Assembly: GCA_016716705.1 (NCBI GenBank) | Contig: JADJVF010000014.1 | Coordinates: 62,001 to 126,000, forward strand | Direction: 5' to 3' | Origin: Holophagales bacterium | Lineage (GTDB): Bacteria; Acidobacteriota; Thermoanaerobaculia; UBA5066 | Length of the DNA stretch: 64,000 nucleotides | In this document: positions 7,564-15,837 of the stretch, piece by piece | Layout: the number at the start of each line of letters is the position of its first letter | How positions within the stretch are numbered: the first letter of the stretch is position 1 | Translations under genes and position numbers: made by a program | The notes under the pieces: model-generated | Seen by the model: the letters and a program-made list of their open reading frames with translations, nothing else | What the model was told of the DNA's origin: nothing | The model's database searches: none

Positions 7564-10110
7564 TCAGGCCTCTCCCCGAACCTTTCGGCCCCGCCGTCGT
7601 GCGGGGCCTTTTCCTTTGTCGGACCCGGGCAGGAGCGACGAGGCCGCGACCTGGGATACGGCTGGTTGCGTCACCAGGGCCCTCTCGAAGAAGGCGCGGA
7701 CGGAGTCTCGCGGGCTGAGACAGGCGAGCTCGCCGGGGCTCTCGTCGTACCAGTGCGACGGCAGGAACTTCCTGTAGGGGTTCTGGAGGAACCGGCGGCA
7801 GACGAGGGCGATGACGCCGACGTCGGTCTCCGACCGGATGACCCTGCCCGCGCTCTGGACCACCCTCGTCATTCCCGGGATGACGTAGGCGTACTCGAAG
7901 CCTCGGCCGTAGCGCTCCTCGAAGTAGACCCGCATCCGTTCCTGCTCGAAGCGGACCTGCGGGAGGGCGGGGGAGACGACGACCACGCCGTGGAGCATCG
8001 CGCCGGGGTAGTCGACCCCCTCGGCGAAGGGTCCGCCGGAGACGGCCAGCAGGAGGACTCGCGAGCCTTCCTCCCGGAGCGCGTCGAGGACGGAGTTCCT
8101 CTCGAGCTCGGTCGACCGGTCCGAGGGGCGCAGGACGCGGTGACCCGGCAGGGGAGGCAGGAGCGCTCGCGCGTCGTCGACGAATCGATACGACGGGAAG
8201 AGGGCGAGGACGTTGCCGGGGCAGGCCTCGGCGATCTCTGCAACGAGCCGGGCGACCTGCGGCATCGCCGCCCCCCGTCCCTTCCAGGTCGTGTCCACGT
8301 TCGACGCGATCACGACGACGCGGTTCTCGCGCGGAAACGGGGAAGGGAGGAGAAGGACCGAGGTCCGGTCGGGGTCGAAGCCGAGGAGGTCCCGGTAGAA
8401 CTCGGGCGGGCTGAGCGTGGCCGACATGCCGACGGTCGCGAAGGCGGCGTCGAACGTCTCGCCCAGGAGGCGCGAAGGGTCCTTGCAGAGGAACGCGAGG
8501 CGCGCGCCGCCGGGCCCGCGGGAGGCGAGGAGGTCGAACGCCTCGGCGAGACGGCCCGCCGGAGCGGCTCGGCGCGCCACGTCGTGAAAACCCGCGAAAA
8601 GAAAGTAGAGCCCGAGGACGGGATCGTCCGGGACCCGTTCGCCGCCATTCCTCAGGTCGGCGAGGTGGCGGACGAGCAGAGACTCCATCGAGAGCCGGAC
8701 GTCGTCGAGGCGCTCGAGGTCGAGCGGCACGAGCTCGGTGGCCGGGTTCCACGGATCGGAGGAGGGCCCGAGGCCCGCGGCCGCGTCGTGGACGAGGGTG
8801 AGGACCTCGGCCGCGGCCTCCTGCGCTGCGGCGGCGGTCTTCGGGCTCGTCGTGCCGATGACCTCGGAGAGGCGCCGCACCTCGGCTTCGGAGATCTCGG
8901 GAGACCAGATCGCCCTCCCGCGGTCGACGAGGTTGTGGACCTCGTCGACGAGCAGGAGCGCTCCGTCGAGGGAGGCCGGGTCGCGCAGGCCCGAGAGCGC
9001 GACGACGGGGTCGAACGCGTAGTTGTAGTCGCCGAGGACGACGTCGGCCCTCTCGGCCAGCTCGAGCGAGACCTCGAACGGACAGACCTCCTCGGCCCGC
9101 GACTCCTCGAAGATGAAGTCGGGCTCCAGGTGCGGGGCGACGGCGAGGAGCCGGTCGACGAGGCCGGAGGCCTCGAGCTTGGCGGCGTAGTCCTTCGCGT
9201 AGGCGCAGTGGTCCTCGTGGCAGAGGACGATGCCGTTGGCGCACATCCTCTCCTTGGCGCGGAGGCGGACCGAGCGCGCCGAGGAGGAGGCGATCGCCTC
9301 CAGGGTCTTGCGGAAGATCTCCTGCTGGGTCGTCTTCGACGTGAGGACGTAGAGCTTTCGCCCTTGCCGGAGCGCCTCGACGAGCATCGGCAGAAGGGCC
9401 GCCGCGGTCTTCCCGATGCCGGTCGGGGCCTCGACGAGGAGCTGTTCTCCGGCGCGCACGGCCCGCGCCACGGCGGCCATCATCTCGCGCTGCCCCGGTC
9501 GGAAGCGCCCGAACGGGAAGATGAGCTCGTCCGCCTCGGCGGACTTCGCCTCGGCGAGGGCGAGCTCTTCGAAGAACTCCGCGAGGACGGCCCGGACTCT
9601 CGCGACGAGATCGGCCTCGACCTCGTCCGCGTCCCACGGGACCGGGACGAGGCGCGTGTCGCCCGTCTCGATGTCGGCCAGGACGAGCCGTCCGCGGACC
9701 GCGCGTCCCTCCGTTCTCGAGACGGCGAGGAGGTACCACTGGAGCTGGCGCGCGAAGCGGTCGAGGCGTGGGGACCCGAGAAGGCGGGGCAGCTCCTCGG
9801 CGAAGTGGACCGACTTCACCTCGTCGACGACGACAATTCCATCCGAGTCCTCGAACCGGCCGTCCAGGCGTCCCTCGAGGATTGCCGTGAAGCCGTCGAC
9901 GGGAAACGTGAGGCGGACCGCCTTCTCCACCGTGTAGCCGGGAACCGTGGCGAGCGCTTCCGAGAGGACGCGGCGATGGACGGCCTGGCCGATCCATCTC
10001 CGTTCCATCGAATCGCCCCGGCCGTCCCCGATGCGGCGGGCGACGGGTGCGAGGAGAGCGCCCGGAGACAGCGTGACTGTCATGGCGGTGAGGTCGACCC
10101 GGATCGGCAC
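7564..10110 (-). CDS. DinG/XPD-type DNA helicase with N-terminal PD-(D/E)XK nuclease-like domain
   Basis: 848 residues. The N-terminal part resembles RecB/Cas4-type nucleases: LEGRLDGR, then VVVDEVKS with the E-x-K pair, and QLQWYLLAV, the usual motif IV. From about residue 215 it is an iron-sulphur superfamily 2 helicase: FRPGQREMM, Walker A EAPTGIGKTAAAL, four cysteines in ERMCANGIVLCHEDHCAY and EEVCPFEV that would bind a 4Fe-4S cluster, DEVHNLVDRGR as the DEAH box, and GGPFAEGVDYPG and QSAGRVIRSETD near the C terminus. A DNA repair role is likely. The start is GTG 10110, as conservation begins there and a TAGAAT box lies five bases upstream. It is divergent from dacB and ends four bases from the Ig-repeat gene. 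Confidence 0.88.
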   Translation of the reverse strand: MPIRVDLTAMTVTLSPGALLAPVARRIGDGRGDSMERRWIGQAVHRRVLSEALATVPGYTVEKAVRLTFPVDGFTAILEGRLDGRFEDSDGIVVVDEVKSVHFAEELPRLLGSPRLDRFARQLQWYLLAVSRTEGRAVRGRLVLADIETGDTRLVPVPWDADEVEADLVARVRAVLAEFFEELALAEAKSAEADELIFPFGRFRPGQREMMAAVARAVRAGEQLLVEAPTGIGKTAAALLPMLVEALRQGRKLYVLTSKTTQQEIFRKTLEAIASSSARSVRLRAKERMCANGIVLCHEDHCAYAKDYAAKLEASGLVDRLLAVAPHLEPDFIFEESRAEEVCPFEVSLELAERADVVLGDYNYAFDPVVALSGLRDPASLDGALLLVDEVHNLVDRGRAIWSPEISEAEVRRLSEVIGTTSPKTAAAAQEAAAEVLTLVHDAAAGLGPSSDPWNPATELVPLDLERLDDVRLSMESLLVRHLADLRNGGERVPDDPVLGLYFLFAGFHDVARRAAPAGRLAEAFDLLASRGPGGARLAFLCKDPSRLLGETFDAAFATVGMSATLSPPEFYRDLLGFDPDRTSVLLLPSPFPRENRVVVIASNVDTTWKGRGAAMPQVARLVAEIAEACPGNVLALFPSYRFVDDARALLPPLPGHRVLRPSDRSTELERNSVLDALREEGSRVLLLAVSGGPFAEGVDYPGAMLHGVVVVSPALPQVRFEQERMRVYFEERYGRGFEYAYVIPGMTRVVQSAGRVIRSETDVGVIALVCRRFLQNPYRKFLPSHWYDESPGELACLSPRDSVRAFFERALVTQPAVSQVAASSLLPGSDKGKGPARRRGRKVRGEA
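7587..7617 (+). terminator. Intrinsic terminator of the Ig-repeat gene
   Basis: GGCCCCGC (7587-7594), loop CGTCGT, GCGGGGCC (7601-7608), then TTTTCCTTT. The hairpin sits 26 bases after the stop codon and lies inside the 3' end of the convergent helicase gene. Confidence 0.75.
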
Positions 10111-10115
10111 GCTGC

Positions 10116-10141
10116 ATTCTACGGACGACGTCCCGTACAAT
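10116..10141. promoter_or_regulatory. Back-to-back -10 boxes between helicase gene and dacB
   Basis: The 38 bases between the two divergent GTG starts hold TAGAAT on the minus strand (10116-10121, five bases before GTG 10110) and TACAAT on the plus strand (10136-10141, seven bases before GTG 10149). With normal -10 to start-point spacing, both messages would begin at or within a base or two of the start codon. Any -35 elements would lie within the opposite gene; none matches the consensus well. Confidence 0.5.
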
Positions 10142-10148
10142 CGTCCCG

Positions 10149-11681
10149 GTGACGAGGAAAGGGTGTAAACGCAGCCGCGCGTGGGTCGCGGCCGCCACCG
10201 TGATGGTGTTGGCGGCGCTCTGCAGCCCTGTCGCGGTCGCATCGACGAGGAAGATGGTGAACCCCGGGAAGCTGAAGGCCTCCCGGCCCGCTCGGGAAAT
10301 GACCCTCTCCGAACGGCTCGCCGCTGTCGCCCGCCGGGGACCGGTCAGCGATCGCTCGCAGGTCGCCGTGGCGATCGCTCCCATCGGGCAGCCGGCCATT
10401 CTCTCGACGAACGCCGACACCGACCTGATCCTCGCTTCGACGACGAAGCTCTTCACGACGGCGGCCGCTCTCGACCGGCTCGGGCCCGGCTACCGGTTCC
10501 GAACGGCTCTTCTCCAGGACGGGGAGCTCCTGGCCGACGGGACGCTGGCGGGGCGCCTCGTGATTCGCGGAGGCGGCGACCCGGCAATCTCCGGGCGCCT
10601 CTACGAGAACGATCCGTGGGCCGTCTTTCGTCCCTGGTCCGCGGCCCTCGCGGCGCGCGGCATCCGCTCGATCCGGGACGGCCTGCTCCTGGACACTTCC
10701 TTCTTCGACGACGAGAAGACGCACCCGGACTGGCCGGCCGCCCAGGAGCAGCACTGGTGGCAGGCCCCGGTCTCGGCGCTTTCGTACAACGACAACGTCG
10801 TCCTGGTCCGGGTGACGGGGGCGGTCCGTCCGGGCGGGAGGGCCAGCCTCGGGTTCTACCCGGCCCAGCCGTTCCTGATGTCCCTCGTCGGCCAGGTCGC
10901 GACGCTGGGCGGGCACGGCACGAGCGTGGGCGTGTCGCGGCGAGCGGGGAGCCCCCGGGTCGTCGCTTCGGGAGCCGTCGCCTCGAGGAGGACCTGGTCG
11001 GGCGACATCACCGTCGTCGAGCCTCCCCTCTACCTCGCCTCGGCCTTCGCGAAGGTCCTCCGGGAAGAGGGGATCGACGTGCGTGGCCTTCCCGAGGTCC
11101 GGACCCAGGCTCTCGCCACGGGAAAGCCGCTTCCGGTCCTCTACGTCCACGAGACACCGATTCTTCCCGTGCTCGCCGTCTGCAACAAGAGGTCCCAGTC
11201 CTTCTTCGCCGAGCAGGTCCTGAAGACTCTCGGCGCCGAGAGGCGTGGATCGGGCAGCTGGAAGGGCGGTCTGTCCGAAGTGACCGAGTTCATCCGATCG
11301 CTGGGGCTCGACCCGTCCCGCTACCGGATCGCCGATGGTTCGGGCCGCTCGCGCGAGAACCGCTCGAGCGCGTCGGCCTACCTCGACTTCCTCCAGGCTC
11401 TCGCGACGCGCTGGAAGTACTTCCCGCAGTTCGAGCAGACGCTCGCCGTGACGGGCAGCATGGACGGGTCGCTCCGCCACCGGATGCTCGGTCCGGACAC
11501 CCGGGGGAAGGTCTTCGCCAAGACCGGGAACGTCGCGGGCGTCGTGACCCTCGCCGGCTACGTGGAGGCCCGGAGCGGGCAGCGCTACGCGTTCGTCCTC
11601 CTGGCCAACGGAGGGTGCTCCGAGGGGCGGGGCCACGCCTGGCAGGATCGCATCCTCACCGAGCTGGCCCGCTGGGGCTGA
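10149..11681 (+). CDS. dacB: D-alanyl-D-alanine carboxypeptidase / endopeptidase, PBP4 type (S13)
   Basis: A 510-residue penicillin-binding protein that trims or cuts peptidoglycan cross-links in the periplasm. The N terminus has a signal sequence (RAWVAAATVMVLAALCSPVA). The three active-site motifs are intact: S-x-x-K in ASTTKLF (Ser97, Lys100), S-x-N as SYN (Ser212), and KTG in AKTGNVAG (Lys458). The long stretch between motifs 1 and 2 fits the S13 insert domain. The start GTG 10149 has no ribosome binding site and follows a TACAAT box by seven bases. It is divergent from the helicase gene and is followed 51 bases later by a phosphatase gene with its own -10-like box. Confidence 0.94.
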   Translation: MTRKGCKRSRAWVAAATVMVLAALCSPVAVASTRKMVNPGKLKASRPAREMTLSERLAAVARRGPVSDRSQVAVAIAPIGQPAILSTNADTDLILASTTKLFTTAAALDRLGPGYRFRTALLQDGELLADGTLAGRLVIRGGGDPAISGRLYENDPWAVFRPWSAALAARGIRSIRDGLLLDTSFFDDEKTHPDWPAAQEQHWWQAPVSALSYNDNVVLVRVTGAVRPGGRASLGFYPAQPFLMSLVGQVATLGGHGTSVGVSRRAGSPRVVASGAVASRRTWSGDITVVEPPLYLASAFAKVLREEGIDVRGLPEVRTQALATGKPLPVLYVHETPILPVLAVCNKRSQSFFAEQVLKTLGAERRGSGSWKGGLSEVTEFIRSLGLDPSRYRIADGSGRSRENRSSASAYLDFLQALATRWKYFPQFEQTLAVTGSMDGSLRHRMLGPDTRGKVFAKTGNVAGVVTLAGYVEARSGQRYAFVLLANGGCSEGRGHAWQDRILTELARWG

Positions 11682-11713
11682 GGGCTCCGGAGCAGGCGCG
11701 TCCGGGCGAGGCG

Positions 11714-11719
11714 TATAGT
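11714..11719 (+). promoter_or_regulatory. -10-like box before the RsbU-type phosphatase gene
   Basis: TATAGT lies 13 bases before the ATG at 11733, so the message would have a leader of only about six bases and no ribosome binding site. Confidence 0.4.
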
Positions 11720-11732
11720 CGGCGGCTCGCCT

Positions 11733-12992
11733 ATGGACTACCGATCACTCCTCAAGAACGTCGAAAAGACCCTCTCCGCCATCGAAGGGGGCGACGACGT
11801 CGTCTCCACGGTCGCCGCCGTCGGTGAGGCCGTCGTCGGCAACTTCCGCTCCGAGCTCGGGATCATCGGGGGCCGCCTCTACCAGCTGGAAGACGACGAC
11901 TACGTTCTCAAGCGCGGGTTCGGGCGCTCCCGGAAGGTCCCCGAGGGTCTCTCCGTCCCGAGGTCGTACGGGCCGATCCGCCGGGCCCTCGAAGAGGGGG
12001 TCGTCCTCGCCGACCTGAAGGACCCCTCGGTCGACCGCGAGCTCGAGGCACGCCTCGGAGTCTCGCGCTTCGCGGCGGTCTCGTTCGGCGACGGCGCCTT
12101 CATCCTCTCCTTCGACGTCCACCCGCGCGTCGCGGCCGACGACCTCCTCGTCTCGCTCGGGATCATCCGCGCCGTCCTCGATTCGAAGGTGAGGAGCGAG
12201 AAGCTCGAGAGCCTGCTCGAGGAGGCCCGCCGCATCCAGCAGTCGATCCTCCCGCGGACGTTTCCCGAGGTCGGCGACTACGAGGTCTACGCGCTGACGG
12301 CGCCCGCCGACGCCGTGGGGGGAGACTTCTACGACTTCCTGAAGCTCGGTCCCGACGGATTCGGAGCGGCGATCGCGGATGCCTCGGGGCACGGGCTCCT
12401 CGCGGCGCTCCTCGTGCGCGACGTCTACGTGGGCCTGAGAATGGGGATCGGCGGCGACCTGAAGATCGCGCGCGTCATCGAGAGATTGAACCGGATCCTG
12501 AACAAGAGCCGTCTCTCCACGAAATTCGTGTCCCTGTTCTACGGCGAGTTCGAGGCGAACGGCGAGATCATCTACGCCAACGCGGGCCACCCCGGGCCGC
12601 TCCACCTGCACGCCCGGACCAGGAGCTTCACCGAGATGGAATCGACCGGCATGGTCCTCGGTCCGTCTCCGAACGCCCCGTACACGCGCCGGGCCGTGAA
12701 GATGGAGCCGGGCGACCTCTTCTTCCTCTACACCGACGGCATCGTCGAGGCGCACGACCTGAGGGGACGCGAGTTCGGCCTGGACCGCGTCCGGCGAATC
12801 CTCCTCGACTACAGGAAGAGGTCGGCGAAGGAGACCGTGGAGAGGGTCATGTCGGCGGTGAGCGACTTCAGCGCGGGCCGGCCGGCGGAGGACGACCGGA
12901 CGGTCGTCGTGATCCGGCGGACGGGGCGGCCTCGGGACGCGACCCAGGCCCGCATTCCCGCGCCGACGCTCTCGCCCCCGATCGCTTCCTGA
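11733..12992 (+). CDS. GAF-SpoIIE serine phosphatase (RsbU-like)
   Basis: 419 residues. The first ~150 look like a divergent GAF-type sensor (VVSTVAAVGEAVVGNFRSELGIIGGRLYQLED). A helical linker (KLESLLEEARRIQQSILPR) leads to a PP2C-like SpoIIE domain with its metal-binding acidic residues: GGDFYDFLKL, IADASGHGLLAALL, NAGHPGPLHL, LYTDGIVEAHD and EDDRTVVVIRR. Such proteins dephosphorylate an anti-sigma antagonist (RsbV type) and so control partner-switching regulation. No anti-sigma antagonist or RsbW kinase gene is adjacent, so the partner lies elsewhere. The C-terminal 25 residues are Pro/Ala-rich and look unstructured. Convergent with the epimerase gene, six bases between stops. Confidence 0.9.
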   Translation: MDYRSLLKNVEKTLSAIEGGDDVVSTVAAVGEAVVGNFRSELGIIGGRLYQLEDDDYVLKRGFGRSRKVPEGLSVPRSYGPIRRALEEGVVLADLKDPSVDRELEARLGVSRFAAVSFGDGAFILSFDVHPRVAADDLLVSLGIIRAVLDSKVRSEKLESLLEEARRIQQSILPRTFPEVGDYEVYALTAPADAVGGDFYDFLKLGPDGFGAAIADASGHGLLAALLVRDVYVGLRMGIGGDLKIARVIERLNRILNKSRLSTKFVSLFYGEFEANGEIIYANAGHPGPLHLHARTRSFTEMESTGMVLGPSPNAPYTRRAVKMEPGDLFFLYTDGIVEAHDLRGREFGLDRVRRILLDYRKRSAKETVERVMSAVSDFSAGRPAEDDRTVVVIRRTGRPRDATQARIPAPTLSPPIAS

Positions 12993-12998
12993 CGACCG

Positions 12999-13971
12999 TC
13001 AGCCGAGGCCCTGCTGGGCCCGGTGGAGACGGAACCACTCCGCCGTGGCGCGCATGCCCTCGGCCAGCGGGACGACCTCGGCCAGGCCGAGCGCGGTCCG
13101 CGCTCGCGAAGGGTCGAGGACGCTCCTTCGCTGCTCGCCGGGCTTGGCGGGGCCGAAGCGCTGAGGAGCGTCGGTTCCGCAGGCGCCGACGACGAGGCGG
13201 TAGAGCTCCGTCAGGCTCGTTTCGACGCCGGTCCCGACGTTGAAGGTACCCGGGACGCGGTGGAGGAAGGCCGCCTGGTTCGCCGCCACGACGTCGGCGA
13301 CGTGAACGAAGTCGCGCGTCTGCCCTCCGTCGCCGTTCACGATCGGCGTCCTGCCCCGACAGGAGGCGGTTCATCCAGATGCCGACGACGCCGGCCTCGC
13401 CGCGTCCGTCCTGGCGGGGGCCGTAGACGTTCGCGTAGCGCAGGATCGTGAGCTGATAGCCCGTATCCGGGGCGAGCGCGGCGAGGTACTTCTCGCCCGC
13501 CAGCTTGGCGACGCCGTAGGCCGAGCAGGGGTTGAGGGGGTGCTCCTCGTCGGCCCGCTCGCCGACGGGGTCGCCGTAGATCGCCCCGCCGCTCGAGGAG
13601 AAGACGACCTGGGCCACGCCCGCGAGGGCGGAGGCCTGCGCGACGCGGATCGTCCCGAGGACGTTCACCTCGGCGTCGAAGACGGGGTCGTCGACCGATT
13701 TCCTCACGTCGACCTGGGCGGCGAGGTGGAAGACCGTGTCGACCTTCTCCTCGAGGAGCAGCGCGTCGAGCCCCGGGTCCCGGATGTCCCCTTTCACGAA
13801 GCGCACTTCCGGAGGGATCCGGCGCACGTCGCCCGTCGAGAGGTCGTCGAGGACGAGGACGCGATAGCCCAGGGCGAGGAGGGCGTCGGCGAGGTGGGAA
13901 CCGATGAACCCGGCGCCGCCGGTGACGAGGACCGGGCAGCCGTCGGAAGACGGCGGAGCGTGACGTGGCAT
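12999..13971 (-). CDS. NAD-dependent epimerase, UDP-glucose 4-epimerase-like (one frameshift)
   Basis: A cytoplasmic short-chain dehydrogenase-fold sugar-nucleotide epimerase of about 323 residues. Visible are the NAD-binding GGAGFIGSH, DDLSTGD, VFHLAAQVDVRKSV, and the catalytic Y-x-x-x-K in SAYGVAKLAGE with SSSGGAIYG before it. The frame breaks near 13346-13356: after WMNRLLSGQ one extra G shifts the frame, and the correct continuation is PIVNGDGGQTRDFVHVADVV to the C terminus. The second part matches the family, so a sequence error is likely. Start ATG 13971; TATTCT lies 11 bases upstream. It is divergent from the DNA glycosylase gene and their start codons nearly overlap (CATG at 13969-13972). 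Confidence 0.85.
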
Positions 13972-13993
13972 GGTTGTCCGCGAGAATAGCGGC

Positions 13994-14617
13994 GTGGCGA
14001 GAGCGCGACAAGCCGAACGGCCGCCGAAGACCTTCTGGGAGAGACGCACCGAGGACGTGGCGCGCGCTCTCCTCGGGTGCCGACTCGTCCGGCGTCAGCC
14101 GGGTCTCCCGACGCGGACGGCCGTCATCGTGGAGACCGAGGCCTATCTCGGCATCGCCGATCGCGCGGCCCATACCTGGAACGGCCGCAGAACGCCGCGT
14201 GTCGCTCCGATGTGGGGCCCGCCGGGCCACGCGTATGTCTTCAGGGTCTACGGGATGCACGACTGTCTCAACGTCGTCACGGGCGAAGCGGGAGTCCCAG
14301 AGGCCGTCCTGCTGCGAGCGGCCGTGCCGGTGGAGTGGTGGGAAGGACGGGAGGTGCCCCGCCGCGACCTGCTGTCGGCCTCCGGCCCGGGGCGGCTCTG
14401 TCGGCTGCTCTCGGTCGGTCGGGAGCTGTCTGGAACTCCACTCTCGGGTCCCGACCTGGAGCTTCTCCTTCCTCTCCCTTCGGTTCCGCGGAAGGTCCTG
14501 TCGGGGCCGCGCGTCGGCGTGGACTACGCGGGAGAGGCGGCGGGGTGGCCCCTGCGTTTTGCGGTGGCCGACTGCCCGGCGGTGACTCGACGGTCCCTGC
14601 TCAGCTCAGTCCGGTGA
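13994..14617 (+). CDS. 3-methyladenine DNA glycosylase (AAG/Mpg family)
   Basis: Removes alkylated purines in base excision repair. About 207 residues, the usual size. Family blocks seen: FWERRTEDVARALLGCRLVRR, AVIVETEAYLGIADRAAHTWNG (with the catalytic Glu), MWGPPGHAYVFRVYGMHDCLNVVTG, EAVLLRAAVPVE and GPRVGVDYAGEAAGWPLRF. The start could be GTG 13994 or ATG 13970; I prefer 13994 because the earlier ATG overlaps the divergent epimerase start and the added residues are not conserved. Its 3' end overlaps the convergent diguanylate cyclase gene by 17 bases. Confidence 0.92.
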   Translation: MARARQAERPPKTFWERRTEDVARALLGCRLVRRQPGLPTRTAVIVETEAYLGIADRAAHTWNGRRTPRVAPMWGPPGHAYVFRVYGMHDCLNVVTGEAGVPEAVLLRAAVPVEWWEGREVPRRDLLSASGPGRLCRLLSVGRELSGTPLSGPDLELLLPLPSVPRKVLSGPRVGVDYAGEAAGWPLRFAVADCPAVTRRSLLSSVR

Positions 14618-15818
14618 GGAGCGCCTCGGTGGTGGCAGGCACCTTCGTGAACCGTACGACCCGGTTCTTCCCGGTCCGCTTCGCTGCGTAGAGGGCCTTG
14701 TCGGCGCACTCGACGAGGCCCCCCTTCGAGGGCGCGTCGTCGGGGTAGACGGCGAGGCCGATCGAAACGGTGAGCGGAAGCGGCTCGGGGAGCCCGGCCT
14801 GAAGGGGCGAGGCGGCGACCGCGGCCCGGAGCCGTTCTGCGACGCGATGGCCGCTCGTCGCGTCGGTCTGAGGGAGGATGATCGTGAACTCCTCTCCGCC
14901 GTAGCGGGACACCGTGTCCATCTCGCGCACCGAAGTGAGAAGGCGGGCGACGACGGCCTTCAGAACGGTGTCGCCGGCGGGGTGGCCGTACCGGTCGTTG
15001 ACCGCCTTGAAGTCGTCGAGGTCCACCATCAGGAGGACGAGCCGCTCCCCGCTTCTTTCGTGGCGCGTCACCTCCCGGTAGAGGGTCTCCTGGAAGTGCC
15101 CGTGATTCGCGACCCCGGTGAGCGGGTCGCGAAGCGAGCCGAGGCGCGTGGTCTCGTGGGCCCGGGCGAGGCGGATTGCATTGACCGCCTGGCTGGCGAA
15201 GAGCTCCAGGACGACCCGGTCGTCCTCGGTGACGGCGTTCCCGTCGGGACCGGCCAGCTCGAGAAGGCCGACGAGCTGCTCGCCCGCGACGAGGGCCACG
15301 GAGACGACCTCGCCGTGAGTCGAACCGGGGAGAAGAGAAGCGAGCGGGGCAGGGCCGTCTGCTCCGGCGGCCGTCCCGGCGATCCGTTCCGAGGGGAGGC
15401 GAAGAGGCTCGAGCTTCGGCCATTGATCGGAGAGGCCGACCTGAGCGCGTGGGACGAGGACTCCGTCGGCCCGGTCGTGCACGGAGAGAAGAACCTGCTG
15501 GTAGCCGAGGCACGCCGAAGCAGCCCGGACGATGTTGGCGAGGACGGCCTCCACGGGGAGGTGCGCCTTGAGCTCCGTGGAGGCGCTGAGGATTCGGTGG
15601 AGCGCCTCGGCGCGGAGGCGGAGCGCCTCGCCCGCCGTGTGGAGGCGGGCACGCAGGGCCTGGTCCTCGAGGAGGAGCGCCTCGCGTTCCGAGGCGGCCT
15701 TCCGTTCCCGGGTCACGGCTTCGCGCTCGGAGGATCGCCGCCACGCCTGGAACGCCGCGAACGCGCCGCCAGCCACCAGGGCGGGAGCCACGAGGGCCTG
15801 GAGCGAGGGGAAATCCAC
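14601..15818 (-). CDS. Membrane-anchored GAF-GGDEF diguanylate cyclase
   Basis: Makes the second messenger c-di-GMP. 405 residues: an N-terminal transmembrane helix (VAPALVAGGAFAAFQAW), a coiled-coil stretch, a GAF domain at roughly 80-235 (SACLGYQQVLLSVHDRADG ... FASQAVNAIRLARA) and the GGDEF domain from about 245 (LRDPLTGVANHGHFQETLYR). The active-site loop is GGEEF, which is competent, and REMD five residues before it is a canonical allosteric I-site (R-x-x-D), so product inhibition is expected. The start is GTG 15818. It follows the DUF4388 gene by 19 bases on the same strand, so the two are probably co-transcribed. Confidence 0.94.
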   Translation of the reverse strand: MDFPSLQALVAPALVAGGAFAAFQAWRRSSEREAVTRERKAASEREALLLEDQALRARLHTAGEALRLRAEALHRILSASTELKAHLPVEAVLANIVRAASACLGYQQVLLSVHDRADGVLVPRAQVGLSDQWPKLEPLRLPSERIAGTAAGADGPAPLASLLPGSTHGEVVSVALVAGEQLVGLLELAGPDGNAVTEDDRVVLELFASQAVNAIRLARAHETTRLGSLRDPLTGVANHGHFQETLYREVTRHERSGERLVLLMVDLDDFKAVNDRYGHPAGDTVLKAVVARLLTSVREMDTVSRYGGEEFTIILPQTDATSGHRVAERLRAAVAASPLQAGLPEPLPLTVSIGLAVYPDDAPSKGGLVECADKALYAAKRTGKNRVVRFTKVPATTEALLTGLS

Positions 15819-15837
15819 CGGAAACCTCGTGCGTCCG

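Noticed and set aside
7666..10152. 828-codon plus-strand open frame opposite the helicase gene
   Set aside because: Antisense shadow: low-complexity charged sequence, while the minus strand encodes all helicase motifs.
13337..14260. Minus-strand frame continuing upstream of the epimerase start
   Set aside because: It overlaps the glycosylase gene and encodes only Arg-rich sequence; conservation starts at ATG 13971.
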